Shown here piece by piece: positions 9,267 to 17,302 of a DNA stretch of 64,000 nucleotides. The stretch's first letter is position 1. Each line of letters opens with the position of its first letter. The position numbers were made by a program, and so were the translations under genes. The stretch covers positions 1,674,001 to 1,738,000 of the forward strand of contig NZ_LR699554.1 in NCBI RefSeq assembly GCF_902459535.1, read 5' to 3'. The notes below the pieces were generated by a model, which did not search any database, was not told the origin of the DNA, and saw only the letters and a list, made by a program, of their open reading frames with translations. Source of the stretch: Paraburkholderia dioscoreae. Its GTDB lineage: Bacteria; Pseudomonadota; Gammaproteobacteria; Burkholderiales; Burkholderiaceae.

Positions 9267-9334
9267 ATGTGTGTCGGGTTGGTGGTTCGGTTTGTCGGTT
9301 GTGTACCTGAATACATAACGGTAGGCATGCTTAA

Positions 9335-9349
9335 GCAAGTCCCGCGCCT
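9335..9349 (-). promoter_or_regulatory. weak sigma-54-like promoter candidate before the globin-like gene
   Basis: Reading the minus strand, an AGGCGC/TTGCT pair has the GG and GC exactly 10 bp apart. The -12 half fits well but the -24 half deviates (AGGCGC for TGGCAC). The predicted transcript start is about 57 nt before the ATG at 9266. No TGT-N10-ACA site was found upstream. Confidence 0.3.
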
Positions 9350-9451
9350 TCGTCACTGCGGAGCCCCTCAAGGCTCCGATCACGGTGAACCGCGTCACGC
9401 AGTTGTGCGATGGGTTCGGTGCGTGGCCGGTGGTGTGCCTGCTCGGACTAC

Positions 9452-9487
9452 TTGCGCCCATTCGCGCCCATTCGCGCCGATTGCGCC
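9452..9487. repeat. 10-bp tandem repeat at the 3' end of nifQ
   Basis: About 3.5 imperfect copies of TTCGCGCCCA in direct tandem run up to the nifQ stop codon. The block lies almost entirely in the 220-bp gap between nifQ and the globin-like gene. Apart from this repeat and the weak promoter candidate at 9335, I see no gene in that gap. Confidence 0.6.
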
Positions 9488-10065
9488 TACTCCGTTCCGA
9501 AGCAAAGCGCGTGATCGGCACAGACACCGCAACTCGGCGCCTTGCAGATAAACAAGTCCTCCCGCTCACACAACTGCTTGTAGAAGAACTTTTTCCACTT
9601 CATGTCGTGCGTATTCTTCGCCGCCAGCCGCGGAAACCAGCGGCCGATCAACGCCGACAGTTCACGCCGCGACGGCAGAAGCAGGTCTTGCCAAAGGTGG
9701 TTCTGTCCGAGGCTCGCACAGGCCAGCGCGTGCGCGACGCAGTTCGCTTCTTCCGGGGAACCCGCGTGCGGATCGGCGTGGTCATTGAGCAGCGCCACCA
9801 GATCGTCGAGCTCGTCGTCGCGCGGTTCCTCGCGGCGCCTGCTCGCCGGCGCGGACCACGAAAGCCACGCGAGGCCGAGCGCCGGCCCTGCGCCCGGGAA
9901 CCAGCGGGCGAACATCCGGCGAGTCTGGTCGGCATCCAGGCCGGGCATCGGCAACGCATCCAGACCGTGGCGCTCGAACGCGCCGGACATCACGCCGGCC
10001 AGTGCAAGGACGGTCGGATCGTCTGCGTCCGCCGCGCACGCCATCAAGGTTGCATAGGTATCCAT
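9487..10065 (-). CDS. nifQ: NifQ, molybdenum donor for FeMo-co synthesis
   Basis: 192 aa. The C-terminus carries the NifQ signature: FPRLAAKNTHDMKWKKFFYK, then a C-x4-C-x2-C-x5-C cysteine set (CKAPSCGVCADHALC) that binds a Mo-Fe-S cluster. NifQ passes Mo to NifEN/NifH during cofactor maturation. Start at 10065 (MDTYATLM) lies just after the fdxB stop; a longer form from 10149 would overlap fdxB. Last nif gene of the nifE block and physically close to mod, which fits its role. Confidence 0.93.
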   Translation of the reverse strand: MDTYATLMACAADADDPTVLALAGVMSGAFERHGLDALPMPGLDADQTRRMFARWFPGAGPALGLAWLSWSAPASRRREEPRDDELDDLVALLNDHADPHAGSPEEANCVAHALACASLGQNHLWQDLLLPSRRELSALIGRWFPRLAAKNTHDMKWKKFFYKQLCEREDLFICKAPSCGVCADHALCFGTE

Positions 10066-10076
10066 GCCGGCACCGC

Positions 10077-10382
10077 CTAGAGTACGGCCGCCGCGTGCGT
10101 GTAGCACTTTTTCGGGCATATCTTCGCGCATGCGGTGCAGCCGATGCACAACTCCCGATGCGCGATCGTCATCACTTTCTTTTCGTACTCGTCGTCTTCG
10201 TCCTCGCCGTCCAGCGCGATATGCGCGCCCTCCTCGTCAAGTCCGACGAGTTCCAGCACGCCGCGTGGGCAGACGCGAAAACAGCGTCCGCAACCAATGC
10301 ATTTTTCTTCATCGAGCGTGTTGACGAAGGTCGGCGTCCAGGTGGCGCCGCTCGGCAGCGTAACGCTGAAGGTATCGCTCAT
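10077..10382 (-). CDS. fdxB: ferredoxin III, nif-specific (FdxB)
   Basis: 101 aa ferredoxin with two cluster motifs, CIGCGRCFRVCP and CIGCTACAKICP, separated by an acidic insert (GEDEDDEYEKK). This arrangement is that of nif-associated ferredoxin III next to nifX and nifQ. It is thought to donate electrons during cofactor assembly or to nitrogenase reductase. It lies 12 bp upstream of nifQ and 25 bp downstream of the CCE_0567-like gene, in one operon with nifENX. Confidence 0.93.
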   Translation of the reverse strand: MSDTFSVTLPSGATWTPTFVNTLDEEKCIGCGRCFRVCPRGVLELVGLDEEGAHIALDGEDEDDEYEKKVMTIAHRELCIGCTACAKICPKKCYTHAAAVL

Positions 10383-10407
10383 GGTTTGCCTCCGTGGTTC
10401 CGCTGCT

Positions 10408-10635
10408 TCAGGCTGCGGCCGCCGCCGCCGCAGCAGCAGCAGCAGCAGCAGCCGCGGCCGCGCGAGCCGCCATTAGCGCGGCATGCGCGTCATGGCAGCG
10501 CTGGGCGACAGCAAGAATGTTCTCCCAGTTGGTCGGCAGTTCCTCGGAGAGGTCGTGCAGATCCATCTTTGCCTGCGTCGCTTGCGCGTTGAGCTTCTTC
10601 AGGCGCGCCTTCAGTTCGTCGGCATCGGTACTCAT
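10408..10635 (-). CDS. CCE_0567-family small nif protein with poly-alanine tail
   Basis: 75 aa. The N-terminal part (ADELKARLKKLNAQATQAKM, then DLSEELPTNWENIL) matches the small helical protein found between nifX and fdxB in many diazotrophs, whose cyanobacterial member forms a metal-binding helical hairpin. The ATG at 10635 has GGAG seven bases upstream, better than the ATG at 10641. The last 17 residues are all Ala, encoded by runs of GCC and seven consecutive CAG (plus strand) triplets. The exact role is unknown. Confidence 0.8.
   Translation of the reverse strand: MSTDADELKARLKKLNAQATQAKMDLHDLSEELPTNWENILAVAQRCHDAHAALMAARAAAAAAAAAAAAAAAAA
10418..10451. repeat. trinucleotide repeat encoding poly-alanine
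   Basis: Four GCC triplets (10418-10429) followed, one base later, by seven perfect CAG triplets (10431-10451) on the plus strand, read as Ala codons on the minus strand at the 3' end of the small nif gene. Slippage of whole triplets would change tail length without a frameshift. Confidence 0.9.
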
Positions 10636-10659
10636 CGTCATGCTCCCTTCATGATCACT

Positions 10660-11157
10660 TCAGGCGCCGTACTGCGCGACGGCGGGATACGTCCTGATCA
10701 TCTCGACCGCTTCGTCGAGAAACTTTCCGCCCGCCTCGGCGAGCTTCTGCAGCGAAGCAAAGCCAAAACGATGCACGTCGCGCAGCTGCTTGTTGACGAC
10801 AATGAGCCGACCGGCAATCAACACCATGCGGCCGAACCCTTCGTGGCTCATCTTCATCATCGGCGAGACCATCTGGCCGGTCTGACGCTCGATCGCCACC
10901 GCGATCGCGTTGTAGAAAATCTCGAGCCGCCACAGCGTTTCGGGATCGGGGTCGCCCATGATCGGAATCGCGCGGCGTTCCTCCGGCGTGTGAATGTACG
11001 GCTTGAGCAGTTGCAGGTCGGACTTGCCGTCCCATGCGCCGTGCGTGTCCTGCGCGCGTAACTGCTTGACCAGTTGTTGCACGAACGGCGCCGCCAGCAG
11101 CGTTTCGTCGCTGGCCGTGCCCGGAACTACGGATGATTCAGCGGTGGCTTCAGCCAT
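10660..11157 (-). CDS. NifX-associated nitrogen fixation protein (DUF269)
   Basis: 165 aa. FVQQLVKQLRAQDTHGAWDG and EIFYNAIAVAIERQTGQMVSP followed by HEGFGRMVLIAGRLIVVNK are characteristic of the DUF269 family that follows nifX almost everywhere. Function unproven; conserved co-location implies a role in FeMo-co assembly. The ATG at 11157 overlaps the nifX stop by 8 bp, indicating translational coupling. Confidence 0.92.
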   Translation of the reverse strand: MAEATAESSVVPGTASDETLLAAPFVQQLVKQLRAQDTHGAWDGKSDLQLLKPYIHTPEERRAIPIMGDPDPETLWRLEIFYNAIAVAIERQTGQMVSPMMKMSHEGFGRMVLIAGRLIVVNKQLRDVHRFGFASLQKLAEAGGKFLDEAVEMIRTYPAVAQYGA

Positions 11158-11563
11158 GAGGTACCTCGTCGTCTTCAAAGTCGTACACGCGTTCGCCGTC
11201 TTTCGCGAGCGCCTTGCGCAGCCACGGCGGCGGCGTGCCCTTCAATACCTGCTGCAACTTGCCGAGAATTTCCTCGATGGACTCGGGCTGCGGCACCTTG
11301 ATCGGATGAATCTTCAGCGCGACCACGCGGGCCGCGCCGGAACCGCCGATCGCGGCGACGTACAGGATCGCGCAGTCCTTCACGGCTTCGAGTTTGGGCG
11401 CGAGCTTGTCCTCGTCGCCGTCCTCTTCGAGCTTGCCGCCGAAGTCGAACGCCTCGACGAACCGGTAGCCGTCCGGCGTGACGTCGTAAGTGACGATGCT
11501 TTTCGCCCAGCCAAAATGCGCGTCGACGTACTGCCTGTCCTGAGTGGCGAATGCGATCTTCAT
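11150..11563 (-). CDS. nifX: NifX, FeMo-co precursor carrier
   Basis: 137 aa with the NifX/NifB-C-terminal (dinitrogenase FeMo-cofactor binding) fold: VDAHFGWAKSIVTYDV near the N-terminus contains the conserved His-Phe-Gly, and YVAAIGGSGAARVV follows. NifX binds NifB-co and the VK-cluster and passes them to NifEN. Acidic stretch EEDGDEDK in the middle. It follows nifN by 22 bp. Confidence 0.94.
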   Translation of the reverse strand: MKIAFATQDRQYVDAHFGWAKSIVTYDVTPDGYRFVEAFDFGGKLEEDGDEDKLAPKLEAVKDCAILYVAAIGGSGAARVVALKIHPIKVPQPESIEEILGKLQQVLKGTPPPWLRKALAKDGERVYDFEDDEVPHG

Positions 11564-11585
11564 GCTGTGTGCTCCTTGAGGTGGA

Positions 11586-12977
11586 TCAGGCGCCGGCCGC
11601 GACGACAGGAATGTTCACTTCCCGCGCCGGATCGCGCGCGGCCAGATCGATCGAGGCCTGCGGCAACGGCCAGTCGCCCGGATGGTGATGCGCAATCTGC
11701 TCGATCATCAGATTGGCGATCTCGAAGATCAGGTTCATCGTGCCGCGGTAGCCGACGTAGAGGCGATGCGCATTGCCGACCCGGTCGAACACGGGAAAGC
11801 CGATCCGCAGCAGCGGCTTTTGCAGATGCGCGGCCATCTGGCGGCCGTGCGAATGGGTAATCAACAGGTCGCAGTCCGTCGCGGCCTGTTCCATGTCTTC
11901 GAGATCGCCGATCACGACCCGTTCGGCGGGCAGCAACGCATGCGCGGGCGAGCGCGTGGTGCTGATGCAGCAGTGCAATTGCGCGCCCATCTCGTGCAGC
12001 AGGCAGCCGAGCGCAAGCAGCAGATCGGGCTCCGCGCCGATCGCGACCTTGATGCCGCCGGTGTGGAAATGCCCGTCGAGCATCGCGTCGAGCAACTGGC
12101 TGCGCTGCCGCCGGTATTTCGCGGGAACCGGCCGCCCGGAGCGCTGCGACAGCAATTGCAGCAGACGATCGTTGGGTTCGAGTCCCGTGAGCCGCTCGAA
12201 GATGTCGAACGGTGTGCCGGCGATCGCCTGCAACGCCAGCGCGCCGTCACGCGTCTGCTCGCCGACGCCGATCGTGAACGCCGACGCGCCGGCGGCCCGG
12301 ATCTGCGCGAGCGTGGTGCCGCCCAGCGTGGTGCCGCGCCAGTCCGGCGCGATGTGGCCGTCCAGCGAACCGGAAATGTCGGGCAGCACGATGACGTCAA
12401 AGCCGAACGCTTCGATGATTTCGCGCAGTTCGTCGATGTCGCCGGGCGACAGATGGCTGCCCGGCAGCAGCGTGACCTGACTGGCCACCTTGGGCAACGG
12501 CTTGACAAGCGCCTTGACGATGCCGGCGACGGCATGCCGGTAGCCGTCTTCGAATGCGCCGACATAGTCGGGGGTCGACACGTAGACGATTTCGGTGTCG
12601 TCGAGTTCGGGCTTGCGCTTGCGCACGGTGACGAGATAACCCTCCACGTCGTCGCCCTTGGTTTCGGTCAGGCCCGTTGAACAGATGGCGATGATCTTCG
12701 GTGCGGCACGCTTGCGGATGTTGAGCAGCGCCGCTTCGATGTTCTCGTAGCCGCCGAGCACGGTGGTGACTTCGTTCATCGCCGTGGTCTGTAGCGGGAT
12801 CGCTTCCTTGAAGTGGCGCACGAGCAGCACGAGGCCGAACGACGTGCAGCCCTGCGAGCCATGCATCACCGGCATGCAGGCATCGAGCCCGAGGAACGCG
12901 AAGCTCGCGCCCAGCGGCTGGCTCATCTTGAGCGGATTGACCGCACAGGCTTTCTTTGATTCGACGACGTCGGCCAC
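11586..12977 (-). CDS. nifN: NifN, FeMo-co scaffold subunit
   Basis: 463 aa homologue of NifK that pairs with NifE as the scaffold on which NifB-co becomes FeMo-co. Conserved parts include ACAVNPLKMSQPLGASFAFLG and MHGSQGCTSFGLVLLVRHFK near the N-terminus. I choose a GTG start at 12977 because it has a strong GGAGG seven bases upstream; the in-frame ATG at 13016 lies inside the 3' end of nifE and would add 13 unrelated residues. Confidence 0.95.
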   Translation of the reverse strand: MADVVESKKACAVNPLKMSQPLGASFAFLGLDACMPVMHGSQGCTSFGLVLLVRHFKEAIPLQTTAMNEVTTVLGGYENIEAALLNIRKRAAPKIIAICSTGLTETKGDDVEGYLVTVRKRKPELDDTEIVYVSTPDYVGAFEDGYRHAVAGIVKALVKPLPKVASQVTLLPGSHLSPGDIDELREIIEAFGFDVIVLPDISGSLDGHIAPDWRGTTLGGTTLAQIRAAGASAFTIGVGEQTRDGALALQAIAGTPFDIFERLTGLEPNDRLLQLLSQRSGRPVPAKYRRQRSQLLDAMLDGHFHTGGIKVAIGAEPDLLLALGCLLHEMGAQLHCCISTTRSPAHALLPAERVVIGDLEDMEQAATDCDLLITHSHGRQMAAHLQKPLLRIGFPVFDRVGNAHRLYVGYRGTMNLIFEIANLMIEQIAHHHPGDWPLPQASIDLAARDPAREVNIPVVAAGA

Positions 12978-12999
12978 GGTATTTCCTCCAGGTCGGGCG

Positions 13000-14481
13000 T
13001 CAGCCCGGCACGCCAAGTTCCAGACCCATCACCCACGCCGCGGCCCCCGCCAGAGGGCGCGGGGCCTGCGCTTGCACTGCGCCCAGCGTCTCGCCGTCGT
13101 CGCCCCACGGCGCCGGGATGCGCACCTGCTGCCACACCGGGTTATAGATCGCGCGGTCGATCTCATGCACCAGTTCCACGATGCCTTCGTAGCCGCCATA
13201 CGGGTGGTGGCGCTCCTGATTGATGTCGAGCCACGGCATGCGGGCTTTCAGCGCGACGAACTGCGAACGGCCGCCCGAGAGCATGATGTCGGCCTTTGCG
13301 TCCCTGAGCATTGCGTACATCTCGCGCGGCGTCATGTCGTCGATCATGTGCGCGTCGTCGCCCATGATCTCCTTGATTTTGTCCTTGTCTTCCTTCGTGC
13401 TTTTCTTGACGCTGGTGCCGACGATTTCGAGCCCGGCTTCCTGAAGCGCGGCCACCACCGACCACGACTTCACGCCGCCGGTGATCAGCAGCACGCGCTT
13501 GCCGGTGAGGCGCGCCTTGTAGTGCGCGATGCGCGCCCAGGCGCGGGCTTCCTCGGCGGCGATCAGACGCTCGGTGCGCTCGAGCAGATCGTCCGGCGCG
13601 CCCTGCTGCACCAGCAGGCCGGCGATCTGGCGCAGCGTGTCGCTCATGTCGCCGATCCCGTAGAACGAGCCTTCGAAGTAAGGAATGCCGTAGCGTTGCT
13701 GCATTTTCGTCGCGATGTTGATCATCGACTTCGAGCAGACCATCATGTTGACTTTGGCGCGATGCGAGCTCGCAATCTCGTTGTAGCGCCCGTCGCCGGA
13801 GATGCACGAGAGAATGCGGATGCCCAGCGCGTCGAGCAGCGGCCTCGTCTGCCACAGTTCGCCCGACAGGTTGTATTCGCCGATAATGTTGATGTCGTAC
13901 GGCGTGGTGTACTCGGGCTCGCGCGTGCCGATCACGTAGTCGAGAAGCGCCTCGCCGCCGAGCTTGTTGCCGAGGTTCTTCGGCCCGGCGAAGCCTGGCG
14001 AATTGACCGGGATCACCGGCTTGCCGAATTTTTCGGCGGCACGCTTGCAGACTGCCTCGATGTCGTCGCCGATCAGCGCGGTCACGCAGGTCTGATAGAC
14101 GAACACGGCCGGCGGATCGTATTTCTCGATGATCTCGCGCACGCTTCTGAAAAGCCGCTTCTCGCCGCCGTACACCACGTCGAGTTCGTTGATGTCGGTG
14201 GTGAAGCCGGTGCGATAGAGTTGCGAACCGGACGAAGCAGCGTGCCGGTTGTCCCACGAATTGCCTTCGCAGGCAATCGGTCCGTGCACGAGGTGCGCGA
14301 CATCCACCACCGGCTGCAAGGCGATCTTCGCGCCGTCGAATGCGCACCCGCCTGCGGCGGCGCCCGGCGAAAGCTGTTTCGTACAGCCTTTCTTGCGCTC
14401 CTTCTCGCTCTTGCCTTGATTCTTGTCGCAACCCGGTTCGTCGAATACCTCGGCGATCTTGGCGTTGAGCGAAGCGGACAT
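13000..14481 (-). CDS. nifE: NifE, FeMo-co scaffold subunit
   Basis: 493 aa homologue of NifD. Recognisable segments: HLVHGPIACEGNSWDNR, YQTCVTALIGDDIEAVC and INQERHHPYGGYEGI. With NifN it forms the alpha2-beta2 scaffold for Mo and homocitrate insertion. Start at 14481 (MSASLNAK) follows an AGGAG ribosome site. First gene of a block of seven nif-related genes with tight spacing, headed by a sigma-54-type promoter at 14515-14530. Confidence 0.96.
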   Translation of the reverse strand: MSASLNAKIAEVFDEPGCDKNQGKSEKERKKGCTKQLSPGAAAGGCAFDGAKIALQPVVDVAHLVHGPIACEGNSWDNRHAASSGSQLYRTGFTTDINELDVVYGGEKRLFRSVREIIEKYDPPAVFVYQTCVTALIGDDIEAVCKRAAEKFGKPVIPVNSPGFAGPKNLGNKLGGEALLDYVIGTREPEYTTPYDINIIGEYNLSGELWQTRPLLDALGIRILSCISGDGRYNEIASSHRAKVNMMVCSKSMINIATKMQQRYGIPYFEGSFYGIGDMSDTLRQIAGLLVQQGAPDDLLERTERLIAAEEARAWARIAHYKARLTGKRVLLITGGVKSWSVVAALQEAGLEIVGTSVKKSTKEDKDKIKEIMGDDAHMIDDMTPREMYAMLRDAKADIMLSGGRSQFVALKARMPWLDINQERHHPYGGYEGIVELVHEIDRAIYNPVWQQVRIPAPWGDDGETLGAVQAQAPRPLAGAAAWVMGLELGVPG

Positions 14482-14514
14482 GACAGGCTCCTGATGGATG
14501 GATGTTTCTCTAGT

Positions 14515-14530
14515 GGCAAGTTCCATACCA
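14515..14530 (-). promoter_or_regulatory. sigma-54 (-24/-12) promoter of nifE
   Basis: Minus strand reads TGGTATGGAACTTGCC: GG and GC are exactly 10 bp apart and -24 TGGTAT equals that of the Klebsiella nifH promoter. The predicted transcript start is about 24 nt upstream of the nifE ATG. The gap from here to the next gene at 14757 holds only the half-site repeat at 14605. Confidence 0.75.
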
Positions 14531-14604
14531 CCGGGGAATACCGTGAATGCGGTTCAACCGGCCTTCGATCACGACACTCCCAGGCGTCGTCATGGCGGGT
14601 TTGA

Positions 14605-14631
14605 ACGGTTTGCGACAGACGGTTTGCGACA
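14605..14631. repeat. tandem ACGGTTTGCGACA repeat, NifA half-site-like
   Basis: ACGGTTTGCGACA occurs twice (14605-14617 and 14619-14631) with a 14-bp period. Each copy resembles the right half of the NifA sites at nifH and nifB. The first copy forms TGA-N10-ACA, one base from the TGT-N10-ACA consensus. About 105 bp upstream of the predicted nifE transcript start, the usual distance for an enhancer. Confidence 0.55.
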
Positions 14632-14756
14632 CATATAACGTGCGGCTCGGCGGGTTCTCCGCACCGCTGGGTGAAACAGTACGTCGGGTCCGGACAAGCG
14701 GGCATGTGCTGGTGGTTGCCTCACGCTGCACGACTCTTGCGCGATTCGTGCGCAAC

Positions 14757-15239
14757 TCAGTTGTCGTCGGCCAGCACTTCCAGCGCCACCAGTTGCCCGT
14801 ACAGCGCGCGCCGCGCCGACCAGTTCGATTCGCCGGCAAGGCGTGAGTCGGCGCCTTCGAACGCGCCGATTGCGTCACGGTCGTTCCAGTAAATCAGGCA
14901 CCGCCCGCCGCGCGCGGCCAGCGCAGCCGCCTGCGCATCGCGTTCGGACACCGGCTCGCGCCGGCACACGCCCCGGCCGAGCAGATAATCGGCGCGGTAA
15001 AGCAAGGTGTCCCAACCATGCTCGTCACCTACCGCGCAGATCGCGGGATACGCCGCCCGTCCGCTCGCATCGGGAAGGTGATCGACCAGCGCGAGCAGTT
15101 CGCGCGGCGTGACTTCGTCGTAGATCTCGGCAGCGCTCAACGGATCGGACGCCGCCACCTTGCGCGCGAAGTCGTCGTCATCGTAGGCGAACCACGCGAG
15201 CGGCGGCGCTGAGTCTGATTGCTCGACAACATAGATCAC
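14757..15239 (-). CDS. conserved-looking unknown protein in the nifHDK block
   Basis: 160 aa, not recognised. The GTG at 15239 is chosen because AAGGAG lies six bases upstream and the upstream in-frame sequence looks non-coding. Notable stretches are WFAYDDDDFARKVAASDP and GRGVCRREPVSERDAQA; no signal peptide or membrane segment is seen. It lies 85 bp after the 115-aa gene downstream of nifK, so it probably belongs to the nifH transcript. A nitrogenase accessory role is inferred only from position. Confidence 0.7.
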   Translation of the reverse strand: MIYVVEQSDSAPPLAWFAYDDDDFARKVAASDPLSAAEIYDEVTPRELLALVDHLPDASGRAAYPAICAVGDEHGWDTLLYRADYLLGRGVCRREPVSERDAQAAALAARGGRCLIYWNDRDAIGAFEGADSRLAGESNWSARRALYGQLVALEVLADDN

Positions 15240-15324
15240 GTTGTGCTCCTTCACTGGGAGTCGTCGCATCGGCTGGCGCCGGATAGCGCAGCAAGCCTGT
15301 TGTTCAGCGGTGTTCCCGTGCCGG

Positions 15325-15672
15325 CTACTCGACGCCCTCGGCGGCGGTCTTCGCCCACACCGCGCGGCGCAGCCGCTGCGCGATGCCGGCTGGGCTCGCG
15401 TCGAATTGACGCTGAGCAGCCGACATCGCCCCTTGGGCAATCGCCGTTTCCTCGTGTGTCAACGGCAGCCGGCCAGCCACATGCGTGGCCCCCGGCACCG
15501 AACGGGCGATCATCTGCCGGTTCGGGTGTTCAGCCAGCGCGACGAGATGGTCGGCCTCGCGCACACCGGCCAGACAGACCCAGCCGTCGATGACCTCGAC
15601 CTTGCGGCCGTCCTGCGTCATCCTGACCAGAACCGCATCTGCCGAACCCGATGCATCTGCTATGTCTGTCAT
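15325..15672 (-). CDS. unknown small protein directly downstream of nifK
   Basis: 115 aa, not recognised. An N-terminal half with RMTQDGRKVEVIDGWVCLAG could be a small beta domain; the C-terminus is helical and Arg/Ala-rich. It begins 15 bp after the nifK stop with GGGAG nine bases before the ATG, so it is almost certainly co-expressed with nitrogenase structural genes. One Cys only, no metal motif. Confidence 0.72.
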   Translation of the reverse strand: MTDIADASGSADAVLVRMTQDGRKVEVIDGWVCLAGVREADHLVALAEHPNRQMIARSVPGATHVAGRLPLTHEETAIAQGAMSAAQRQFDASPAGIAQRLRRAVWAKTAAEGVE

Positions 15673-15687
15673 GGCCGTGCGCTCCCG

Positions 15688-17247
15688 TCAGCGGATGATG
15701 TCGTAGCTGTAGTCGGTCTTCGCCGCGACGATCGTGTTGGCGTCGAGCGCCTCGAAGAACTCGTCCAGCAGCGTAACCAGCACCCGCAACGCGCCTTCGT
15801 AGCCCCACGTCGGGAAGCGATGATAGTGGTGGCGATCGAAGATCGGGAACACCATGCGTATCAGCGGCGTTTTCGTATCGCGTTCGAGGTATTTGCCGTA
15901 GGTGTTGCCGATCAGGAAATCCACCGGCTCCGTGAACAGCAGCGAGCGCATATGCCACAGATCGCGTTTCGGATACACCTTGCAGCCCGCGCCGTACGGC
16001 GACGCGTCGAACAGCGCCCGCACCTTCGCAGCCCAGCTTTCGCCGCCGTTGGTCGCCAGCACGTGCGCCGGTTCGGCGCCCAGTTCGAGCAGGAACTGGG
16101 TGTAGCCGAGCATCTGGTCCGGGTCGCCGTAGAGCGCGAAACGCTTGCCGTGCAGATGCGCCTGGCTATCGGCCATCGCGTCGACGAGCTGGCCGCGCTC
16201 CTTCTCCAGCTGCGCCGGAATCGGCTTGCCGGTCACGCGCGAGATTTCCATCAGGAACTGATCGGTGCCCGCCACGCCGACCGGCGCATTCAGCACCACG
16301 ACTTCCTGACCGTGCTCGGCGATGAACTTGCTGGTCTTCTCGCAGCAGTATTCCTGGAACACGAAGGTCGCCTTCGCGTTCAATGCGCGCTCCACCTCCT
16401 CCTTGGTCGTGCCGCCTTCGTACATGCGGAACTCGCCGTCCGTCGGCGTATTCCACGTTTCGGACGGATCGCAGAGGATGTTCACCTGCACGCCGAACAG
16501 ATCGAAGATGCGGCGGATTTCCTTCATGTTGCCGACCACGTAGCCGTCGAACCCGCCGATGAAGTTGACGCTCTCATCGGCCACACGGTCGAGCGGCGCC
16601 GCCGTGCCGGCCTTGCCGTCCCAGAAGTGCTTGAGGATGCCGAGAAGCGCGTTGTCGTAGCCGGTGACATGGCTGCCCACGAAGGCCGGCGTGTGCGCGA
16701 ACGGCACATCGTAGTCTTCCGGCACGCTGCCCTTCTGCTTGCTGTTCTTGATGAACGCGTCGAGGTCGTCGCCGATCACCTCCGCCATGCAGGTCGTCGA
16801 GACCGCGATCATCTCGGGCTTGTACAGGTTGTACGCGTTGGCGAGACCGTCGATCATGTTGTTCATGCCGCCGAACACGGCCGCGTCCTCGGTCATCGAC
16901 GAACTGACGCACGAGGTCGGCTCCTTGAAGTGACGCGAGAAGTGCGAGCGGTAATAGGCGACGCAACCCTGCGAGCCGTGCACGAAGCTCAGCGTCTTGT
17001 GAAAACCGTTGGCGACATACACCGCGCCGAGCGGCTGGCAAGCCTTGGCCGGGTTGACGGTCAGCGAGTCGCGCGCAAAGTTCTTCTGCTTGTAGTCCTC
17101 GGTTTTGGTCCATTCGACGATCTGCTTGACCTGCTCGTCGGGATGGTTGAATTCGAAGTTTTCCTTTTTCGTGCGGAAAATTTCCTGGTACTCGGGCTCA
17201 CGGAACAGCAGTTCGTGGTCGAGAATCTTGTCTGCGGATTGGGGCAT
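15688..17247 (-). CDS. nifK: nitrogenase MoFe protein beta chain NifK
   Basis: 519 aa, normal length. P-cluster cysteines are at residues 70 (AKACQPLGA), 95 (GSQGCVAYY) and 153 (STTCMAEVIGD), the same numbering as Azotobacter NifK. With NifD it forms the alpha2-beta2 MoFe protein that reduces N2. It lies 55 bp downstream of nifD in the nifHDK operon. Confidence 0.98.
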   Translation of the reverse strand: MPQSADKILDHELLFREPEYQEIFRTKKENFEFNHPDEQVKQIVEWTKTEDYKQKNFARDSLTVNPAKACQPLGAVYVANGFHKTLSFVHGSQGCVAYYRSHFSRHFKEPTSCVSSSMTEDAAVFGGMNNMIDGLANAYNLYKPEMIAVSTTCMAEVIGDDLDAFIKNSKQKGSVPEDYDVPFAHTPAFVGSHVTGYDNALLGILKHFWDGKAGTAAPLDRVADESVNFIGGFDGYVVGNMKEIRRIFDLFGVQVNILCDPSETWNTPTDGEFRMYEGGTTKEEVERALNAKATFVFQEYCCEKTSKFIAEHGQEVVVLNAPVGVAGTDQFLMEISRVTGKPIPAQLEKERGQLVDAMADSQAHLHGKRFALYGDPDQMLGYTQFLLELGAEPAHVLATNGGESWAAKVRALFDASPYGAGCKVYPKRDLWHMRSLLFTEPVDFLIGNTYGKYLERDTKTPLIRMVFPIFDRHHYHRFPTWGYEGALRVLVTLLDEFFEALDANTIVAAKTDYSYDIIR

Positions 17248-17302
17248 GGGATGCTCCTGATATTCAGTTCGATGGCTTCAATGGCCTGCCGGCCATCGGG
17301 GC

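Noticed and set aside
9267..9310. TGTA-N6-TACA element as a regulator site before the globin-like gene
   Set aside because: Single occurrence, short arms, no matching regulator known to me.
12763..14604. 613-codon plus-strand frame across nifE
   Set aside because: Antisense to nifE, composition typical of shadow frames, no ribosome site.
14629..14640. Possible ModE half box (CATATAACG) upstream of nifE
   Set aside because: Only one arm is present and the spacing partner is missing.
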